Source: Anaerolineae bacterium
GTDB taxonomy: Bacteria > Chloroflexota > Anaerolineae > DUEN01
NCBI GenBank assembly: GCA_021159845.1
Contig: JAGHDS010000179.1
Coordinates: forward strand, 1-10,347
Direction: 5' to 3'
Length of the DNA stretch: 10,347 nt
Shown: one piece after another, positions 6,276 to 10,347 of the stretch
How the letters are laid out: each line of letters begins with the position of its first letter
Numbering within the stretch: the stretch's first letter is position 1
Position numbers and translations under genes: made by a program
The notes under the pieces: generated by a model
The model's input: the letters and a program-made list of their open reading frames with translations, nothing else
The model's database searches: none
What the model was told of the DNA's origin: nothing

Positions 6276-7687
6276 TCACCGGCGCCGAGTTAATCGTGGG
6301 CGGGCTCATCCTGACGGCTATCCTCGTCTACCCACTGCGCCGATACCTGTTGATCTCCGCACTGATAGGCGCCATCGCTGGAGGAGCACTGATCCTCATC
6401 AGCACGCGTTGGCCTCTGGATCGCGTGGTACCTGTATGGGGGCGGGTCGTGTTACTCGGACGCCCCCTGGTAGGGCTCGGGTTCACGTGGAGGATCACCA
6501 ACGCGAGCCGTTCCCTGCTAACCGTCCTGGGCAGCATAGCGACCGTGGCCTTCATCGGAGCGGGGCTGAATCCACCCGGCAGGGCATTCGTCCCCATCGG
6601 GCTGGTCATCCTGGCCCTATGGGTGACAGCTATGATCGTGAGCCCTTTAGCAGGAGCCTTTGTTGCTCTCGTCGCAGTGAGCTGCCTCTCCGTATTCCTC
6701 ATCCAGACGGGGCAGAGGCATACCACCCGCGCTGCCTTCCGTCAACTTTGGTGGCCACTGATCGCGTTCGCTTTGGTGACCATCGCGGCATGGCATATCC
6801 AGGAGGCCAGCTTCCACCCGAATGATCTCTCACATCTCCGGACCGCCGCATGGCTCACCGGGACAGCCCTGCTCCTGCTGCTCGCTCCTCTCCCCTTCCA
6901 CGTGCCCGCTACCTCCCTGCTAACGGACGCTTCCCCTGTAGTGGGCGCATTTCTACTCACAGGTACCCAGGTCGTCACCCTTTACCTGACGTGGACAGCC
7001 TTCGCGAAGTGGCCCTGGCTCTCACAGTACATCGAGGCCGGACGAGCGCTCTCCATCGCCGGCCTGGCGACATTGCTCTGGGGCGCAGTGGAGGCAGCCA
7101 CCGCAAACCGAATCCAGCGCCTGTGGGCATACGCCGCGCTATACGATTGGGGAGTGTTCCTGCTAGGGTTCAGCCTAGGCGCTCCCCTGGAATGGCGCAT
7201 GGCGACTGCATTGTTCATCGCGCGAACGCTGAGCCTATTTCTGGAAGCTTATGGCATCACCATTCTCCAGGCTCGAGGCACGGGCGATGACTGGCATGGC
7301 ACGGAGGGCATCCTCCACCGCCTGCCGTGGGTAACGTTAGCTATCGTAGTCGGCGGGCTCGGCCTGGCCGGGTTCCCCTTGACGGCCTCGTTTGGCCCCC
7401 GCTGGGCGTTAACTCAGACGCTCCTGAGCACGCGGCCAGTGTGGGGATTGCTGGTCGTAGCCGGACAACTGGGCGTCGCCTTGGGTTATCTCCGTCTGAT
7501 CCAGTCGGCAACCGCGCCGCTCCCTACCGAGCATCGCCTGGTGCCGAGGGAATCCACCCTGGAAGCAGCATTGCTCGTCGTCGGCGTGGCAATCTCTGGG
7601 ATCATAGCCCTGGCACCTCAGACTTTGAACGGTGTTGTACGGGCTGTGATCAGCATCGTAGTCCAATCGCCCGGGCGCATGCCCTGA
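6272..7687 (+). CDS. Antiporter-like membrane subunit (NuoN/HyfF family), divergent
   Basis: This 471-residue polytopic membrane protein is related to NuoN and HyfF. Family landmarks in order are: APLPFH (205-210), matching the PFH after helix 7; SPVVGAFLLTGTQ (221-233), matching the broken helix 8; IQRLWAYAALYDWGVFLLG (281-299), matching the characteristic (K)R-LAYSSI-x3-G segment; and LAGFPLTASFGPRW (365-378), matching the GxPxxxGF loop. By-eye comparison places Leu203 where the helix-7 Lys belongs and Gln233 at the helix-8 Lys. The equivalent of the helix-5 Glu also seems to be lost near VALVAVSCLS (131-140). ATG 6272 overlaps the previous stop as ATGA and has GGAGG (6260-6264) seven bases upstream. 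A longer reading from 6116 would overlap the HyfE-like gene by 160 bases and encodes charged, non-membrane sequence, so it is rejected. Last gene of the membrane operon. Confidence 0.8.
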   Translation: MITGAELIVGGLILTAILVYPLRRYLLISALIGAIAGGALILISTRWPLDRVVPVWGRVVLLGRPLVGLGFTWRITNASRSLLTVLGSIATVAFIGAGLNPPGRAFVPIGLVILALWVTAMIVSPLAGAFVALVAVSCLSVFLIQTGQRHTTRAAFRQLWWPLIAFALVTIAAWHIQEASFHPNDLSHLRTAAWLTGTALLLLLAPLPFHVPATSLLTDASPVVGAFLLTGTQVVTLYLTWTAFAKWPWLSQYIEAGRALSIAGLATLLWGAVEAATANRIQRLWAYAALYDWGVFLLGFSLGAPLEWRMATALFIARTLSLFLEAYGITILQARGTGDDWHGTEGILHRLPWVTLAIVVGGLGLAGFPLTASFGPRWALTQTLLSTRPVWGLLVVAGQLGVALGYLRLIQSATAPLPTEHRLVPRESTLEAALLVVGVAISGIIALAPQTLNGVVRAVISIVVQSPGRMP

Positions 7688-7734
7688 TTCGGCGGGAATT
7701 GGAAGCGGGCTGATAGATTTTGATAGCGTCGACA

Positions 7735-7743
7735 TGGTACAGT
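7735..7743 (+). promoter_or_regulatory. Possible extended -10 promoter for the mevalonate genes
   Basis: TGG immediately precedes TACAGT (7738-7743; 4/6 to TATAAT). Transcription would start near 7750, inside the dyad described next. The nearest -35-like hexamer, TTGATA (7720-7725), is only 12 bases upstream, too close to be used with it. The call is therefore tentative. Confidence 0.35.
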
Positions 7744-7746
7744 GTC

Positions 7747-7764
7747 TCGGCTGAGTTCAGCCGA
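7747..7764. promoter_or_regulatory. Perfect 8-bp-arm dyad, possible operator or 5'-end hairpin
   Basis: TCGGCTGA (7747-7754) and TCAGCCGA (7757-7764) are perfect inverted repeats around GT. The symmetry and the position over the suggested transcription start fit a dimeric repressor site. As RNA, a 7-bp stem with a 4-base loop would stand at the extreme 5' end of the message. Confidence 0.5.
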
Positions 7765-7786
7765 ACATAGGCTTTGCAACAACTCA

Positions 7787-7809
7787 GGGCTCCGACACCG
7801 GGGCCTTTT
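7787..7809 (+). terminator. Terminator-like hairpin with T-run ahead of HMG-CoA reductase
   Basis: GGCTCC (7788-7793) pairs with GGGGCC (7800-7805), with one G-U pair, around loop GACACC, and is followed directly by TTTT (7806-7809). It lies 100 bases after the membrane operon and 21 bases before the reductase's ribosome site. It could end the upstream transcript or act as an attenuator for the mevalonate genes. The stem is short and the T-run weak. Confidence 0.4.
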
Positions 7810-7829
7810 CTACGTGCCGCACCAGTAGT

Positions 7830-7834
7830 GGAGG
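7830..7834 (+). promoter_or_regulatory. Ribosome binding site that fixes a GTG start for HMG-CoA reductase
   Basis: GGAGG lies five bases before GTG 7840. This start gives a constant offset of three residues from the Pseudomonas mevalonii enzyme at all four catalytic positions. An in-frame TTG at 7774 lies before the terminator-like hairpin and lacks a comparable site. Confidence 0.8.
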
Positions 7835-7839
7835 TAGAA

Positions 7840-9132
7840 GTGCCGTCATCCAGGTTAAGTGGATTCTACAAGCTAGACATCGACGACCGGGCCCGCATCG
7901 TCGCAGAGTGGGCAGGGCTTGGCGAGGAAGACCTAGCAACGCTGCGGCAAGGACTGACGCTGACCCAGGCCGATAAGATGACCGAGAACGTGGTTGGGTT
8001 GCACGCCCTTCCGCTGAGCATCGCGGTCAACTTCCTGATCAACGGCCGCGATTACCTGGTCCCGATGGTGATCGAGGAACCGTCCGTTGTGGCCGGTGCC
8101 AGCCACGCGGCCAAGCTCGCCCGCGAGGGTGGCGGGTTCCAGGCGGAGAGCGATGAACCGGTGATGATAGGCCAGATTCAGGTGCTCGACCTGCCGGACC
8201 TGGAGGCTGCGCGGGCCGCCATACTCAACCAGAAGCGTCGCTTGCTAGACCTGGCCAACCAAATCGATCCGGTGGTGGTCAGGCTGGGCGGCGGTGCCCG
8301 GGACATCGAGGTTCGGACGGTGACAGAGAGTCCAGCCGGTCCGATGCTGGTCATCCACCTGCTCTACGACTGCCGCGACGCGATGGGAGCCAATACGGTG
8401 AACACGGCCTGCGAGACGCTTGCGCCGGAGGTCGAGACCATCACCGGCGGGCGTGTGAACCTGCGCATCCTCTCCAACCTGGCGGACCGACGAATGGCCC
8501 GAGCGAGATGCGTCGTCCCAGCTTCCGCGCTGACGACCAACGACATGGAAGGAGCAGAGGTGGTCGACCGGATCGTCGCAGCCTACGCTCTAGCTGCGGT
8601 TGATCCCTATCGGGCTGCCACCCACAACAAAGGCATCATGAATGGCATCGATGCTGTGGTCATCGCCACGGGTAACGACTGGCGCGCCATCGAGGCAGGC
8701 GCTCACGCCTATGCCGCGCGCGATGGCCGTTACCGCTCCCTCTCCGTATGGGAGAAGGACGAGGCCGGGAACCTGATCGGCCGGCTGGAGATGCCTTTGG
8801 CGTTGGGGATCGTGGGGGGCACCACCCGGGCCCACCCGACAGCGCGCCTGGCATTGCGCATTCTGGGCGTGCGAACGGCGCGAGAGCTGGCGGAGATCAC
8901 GGTTGCGGTGGGGCTGGCACAGAACCTGGCTGCCATCCGGGCGTTGGCGACGGAGGGAATACAACGCGGGCATATGGCGCTCCACGCCCGGCAGGTCGCC
9001 ATCGCCGCGGGGGCTGAGGGAGACGAGATCGACTGGGTCGTCAAACGCATGGTCGCCGAGCGCGCCGTGCGCTTGGACCGCGCCCAGGCGTTGTTGACAG
9101 AGCATCGAAGAAACGTCGAAGGGAGAGAGTAA
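7840..9132 (+). CDS. mvaA: Hydroxymethylglutaryl-CoA reductase, class II
   Basis: This enzyme interconverts HMG-CoA and mevalonate with a nicotinamide cofactor. The 430-residue length matches the 428 of the P. mevalonii class II enzyme. Motifs in order are TENVVGLHALPL (48-59), IEEPSVVAGAS (78-88), GGGARDIEV (150-158), DAMGANTVNT (180-189), THNKGIMNGIDAV (261-273), ATGNDWRAIEAGAHAYA (276-292), GGTTRAHPTARLALRILG (326-343) and EGIQRGHMALHAR (372-384). Catalytic Glu80, Lys264, Asp280 and His378 correspond to Glu83, Lys267, Asp283 and His381 of P. mevalonii. Asp143 aligns with Asp146 there, a determinant of NAD(H) preference, so NADH use is likely but inferred. GTG start with GGAGG. No N-terminal membrane domain, so cytosolic. 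The following HMG-CoA synthase and thiolase genes point to mevalonate synthesis and not to mevalonate catabolism, although class II enzymes were first known as degradative. Confidence 0.95.
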   Translation: MPSSRLSGFYKLDIDDRARIVAEWAGLGEEDLATLRQGLTLTQADKMTENVVGLHALPLSIAVNFLINGRDYLVPMVIEEPSVVAGASHAAKLAREGGGFQAESDEPVMIGQIQVLDLPDLEAARAAILNQKRRLLDLANQIDPVVVRLGGGARDIEVRTVTESPAGPMLVIHLLYDCRDAMGANTVNTACETLAPEVETITGGRVNLRILSNLADRRMARARCVVPASALTTNDMEGAEVVDRIVAAYALAAVDPYRAATHNKGIMNGIDAVVIATGNDWRAIEAGAHAYAARDGRYRSLSVWEKDEAGNLIGRLEMPLALGIVGGTTRAHPTARLALRILGVRTARELAEITVAVGLAQNLAAIRALATEGIQRGHMALHARQVAIAAGAEGDEIDWVVKRMVAERAVRLDRAQALLTEHRRNVEGRE

Positions 9133-9149
9133 ATGTTGGAGGTTGAGAG

Positions 9150-10199
9150 ATGCTGAAACCAAGCCGGCCGGTGGGGATCGTTGGATATGGGGCATACATT
9201 CCACGCTACCGGCTGCCCGCCGTCCGGATCGCCGAAGTGTGGAGCGATGGACGGGACACCCCACCGATCGAGGAGAAGGCCGTTCCAGGGCTAGATGAAG
9301 ACACTGCGACGATGTCTATCGAAGCCGCACGCAACGCGTTGGCGCGGGCGTGCATCGATCCAACCCGAATCCGGGCTGTATGGGTGGGTAGCGAGTCCCA
9401 CCCATATGCCGTTAAACCCACATCCACCATCGTGGCCGAAGCCATCGGCGCGGTGCCTCTCACCCAGGCAGCCGATCTGGAGTTCGCCTGCAAGGCGGGG
9501 ACCGAGGCAATCCAGGCCGCCATCGGGCTGGTGGGGTCCAACATGGCCGACTACGCGTTGTGCATCGGGGCAGATGCGGCGCAAGGGCGCCCCGGCGACG
9601 CGCTGGAGTACACGACAGGGGCAGGTGGAGCGGCCTACGTGATCGGCCCCGCCGAGGAGAGCCTGGCCGTGTTCGAAGGCTCCGTCTCCTACGTCACGGA
9701 TACCCCGGACTTCTGGCGACGGCCCTACGCCCACTACCCCAGCCACGGTCAACGTTTCACCGGCGAACCCGCCTACTTCCATCACATCACGTCCGCGGCC
9801 CGGCAACTGCTGGACGAGCTGCATTTACAGCCAGCTGATTTTCGCTACGCCGTGTTTCATCAACCAAACGTGAAATTCCCGCAGCGCGTAGCGCGCATGT
9901 TGGGCTTCCGCCCGGAGCAGATCGAACCGGGATTGCTGGTTAACTGGATTGGCAACACATATGCAGGCTCTGCCTTGTTAGGCTTCTCAGCCGTGCTGGA
10001 CGCGGCAGAGCCCGGCGACCGCATCCTGCTGGTGAGCTTTGGTTCCGGCGCGGGCAGCGACGCCTTCTCCGTGATGGTAACGGATTGCATCCGCGACCGT
10101 CGGGATCGCGCATTGCATACCCAAGACTACATCGCCCGACGGCAGCCGATTGACTACGCGACATACGCCCGTTTTCGGGGCAAACTACTGATGAGCTGA
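9150..10199 (+). CDS. Hydroxymethylglutaryl-CoA synthase, archaeal type
   Basis: The 349-residue product condenses acetyl-CoA with acetoacetyl-CoA to give HMG-CoA. The thiolase-fold protein starts with VGIVGYGAYIPRYRL (8-22). It has Glu82 in GSESHPYAVKPT (80-91), nucleophile Cys114 in LEFACKAGTEA (110-120), general-base His237 in FHQPN (236-240) and the closing GSGAGSDAFSV (298-308). The Glu-Cys-His triad is complete. The length and motifs match the short archaeal/UPF0219 type and not the longer eukaryotic or Gram-positive type. In archaea this enzyme forms a channelling complex with a thiolase and a small DUF35 OB-fold protein. The thiolase gene follows directly; any DUF35 gene would lie beyond the window. 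ATG has GGAGG (9138-9142) seven bases upstream and starts 17 bases after the reductase stop, indicating one operon. Confidence 0.93.
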   Translation: MLKPSRPVGIVGYGAYIPRYRLPAVRIAEVWSDGRDTPPIEEKAVPGLDEDTATMSIEAARNALARACIDPTRIRAVWVGSESHPYAVKPTSTIVAEAIGAVPLTQAADLEFACKAGTEAIQAAIGLVGSNMADYALCIGADAAQGRPGDALEYTTGAGGAAYVIGPAEESLAVFEGSVSYVTDTPDFWRRPYAHYPSHGQRFTGEPAYFHHITSAARQLLDELHLQPADFRYAVFHQPNVKFPQRVARMLGFRPEQIEPGLLVNWIGNTYAGSALLGFSAVLDAAEPGDRILLVSFGSGAGSDAFSVMVTDCIRDRRDRALHTQDYIARRQPIDYATYARFRGKLLMS

Positions 10200-10232
10200 C
10201 GATCAGATGATCTACGCAAGGGAGTGCAGGCA

Positions 10233-10347
10233 ATGCGAGATGTAGCCGTCATTGGGATCGGGCAGACGCCTGTAGGAGAACATTGGGAACGCTCGTTACG
10301 CCATCTGGCTCACGACGCCGTGAAGGCCGCCTTGGACGATGCAGGGG
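10233..10347 (+). CDS. Acetyl-CoA acetyltransferase (archaeal-type thiolase), 5' end only
   Basis: Only the first 38 codons are present. They read MRDVAVIGIGQTPVGEHWERSLRHLAHDAVKAALDDAG, the typical N-terminal strand, glycine turn and helix of the archaeal/SCP-x-like thiolase family. Such enzymes condense two acetyl-CoA into acetoacetyl-CoA, the substrate of the synthase encoded just upstream. AAGGGAG at 10218-10224 is eight bases before the ATG, and the gene starts 33 bases after the synthase stop. The catalytic cysteine lies outside the window, so activity cannot be judged. The family assignment rests on this N-terminus and on the neighbouring genes. Confidence 0.82.
   Translation, partial: MRDVAVIGIGQTPVGEHWERSLRHLAHDAVKAALDDAG

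Noticed and set aside
7668..7677. 10-bp palindrome CGCCCGGGCG near the end of the NuoN-like gene as a terminator
   Set aside because: It lies within coding sequence, has no loop-forming spacer and no T-run, and is easily produced by GC-rich codons.
8590..9264. 224-codon minus-strand open frame opposite HMG-CoA reductase
   Set aside because: The strand opposite carries a complete, motif-rich mvaA. The antisense product has no recognisable features.
1..10347. CRISPR arrays, tRNA or rRNA genes, insertion sequences and prophage genes
   Set aside because: No regularly spaced repeats, cloverleaf-like stretches, transposase motifs or phage genes were found on either strand by eye.

Overview
This 10,347-base, moderately GC-rich window reads like a bacterial chromosome segment. 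The combination of genes points to Chloroflexota (Anaerolineae or Chloroflexia-like), but that assignment is inferred from gene content and not from any marker gene. The clues are an archaeal-type HMG-CoA synthase and thiolase beside a class II HMG-CoA reductase, an Eis-like acetyltransferase, frequent GTG/TTG starts and extended -10 promoters.

Layout. (1) Bases 1-538, minus strand: 5' part of an ADP-ribosylglycohydrolase-family gene, running off the left edge, with a near-consensus promoter at 607-636. (2) Bases 773-about 1504, plus strand: a broken aldo/keto reductase gene. It is interrupted by an exact 8-bp tandem duplication and by an internal deletion. (3) Bases 1574-3552, minus strand: a two-gene operon, rpiA (ribose-5-phosphate isomerase A) followed by an Eis-like GNAT acetyltransferase, joined by an ATGA stop/start overlap. 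A perfect 9-bp inverted repeat lies between this operon and the pseudogene. (4) Bases 3553-3961: a divergent control region with an extended -10 for rpiA on one side and a -35/extended -10 promoter for the plus-strand operon on the other. (5) Bases 3962-7687, plus strand: three tightly packed membrane-protein genes. The first and third resemble the antiporter-like subunits of complex I and group 4 hydrogenases (NuoL/M/N, HyfB/D/F), and the middle one resembles HyfE. The gene order matches hyfD-hyfE-hyfF, but no hydrogenase, NuoH-like or iron-sulfur subunit gene is present here, and the lysines used for proton transfer in the canonical family appear to be substituted. (6) Bases 7688-7839: a leader with a possible extended -10, a perfect 8-bp-arm dyad, and a terminator-like hairpin with a short T run. 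(7) Bases 7840-10347, plus strand: class II HMG-CoA reductase, archaeal-type HMG-CoA synthase and the start of an archaeal-type acetyl-CoA acetyltransferase, which together form the upper mevalonate pathway.

How the genes fit together. The last three genes cover acetyl-CoA to mevalonate and probably supply isoprenoid precursors. The three-gene membrane module is the most unusual part: a membrane arm without a visible catalytic partner and with altered proton-path residues. No tRNA, rRNA, CRISPR array, insertion sequence or prophage gene was seen.
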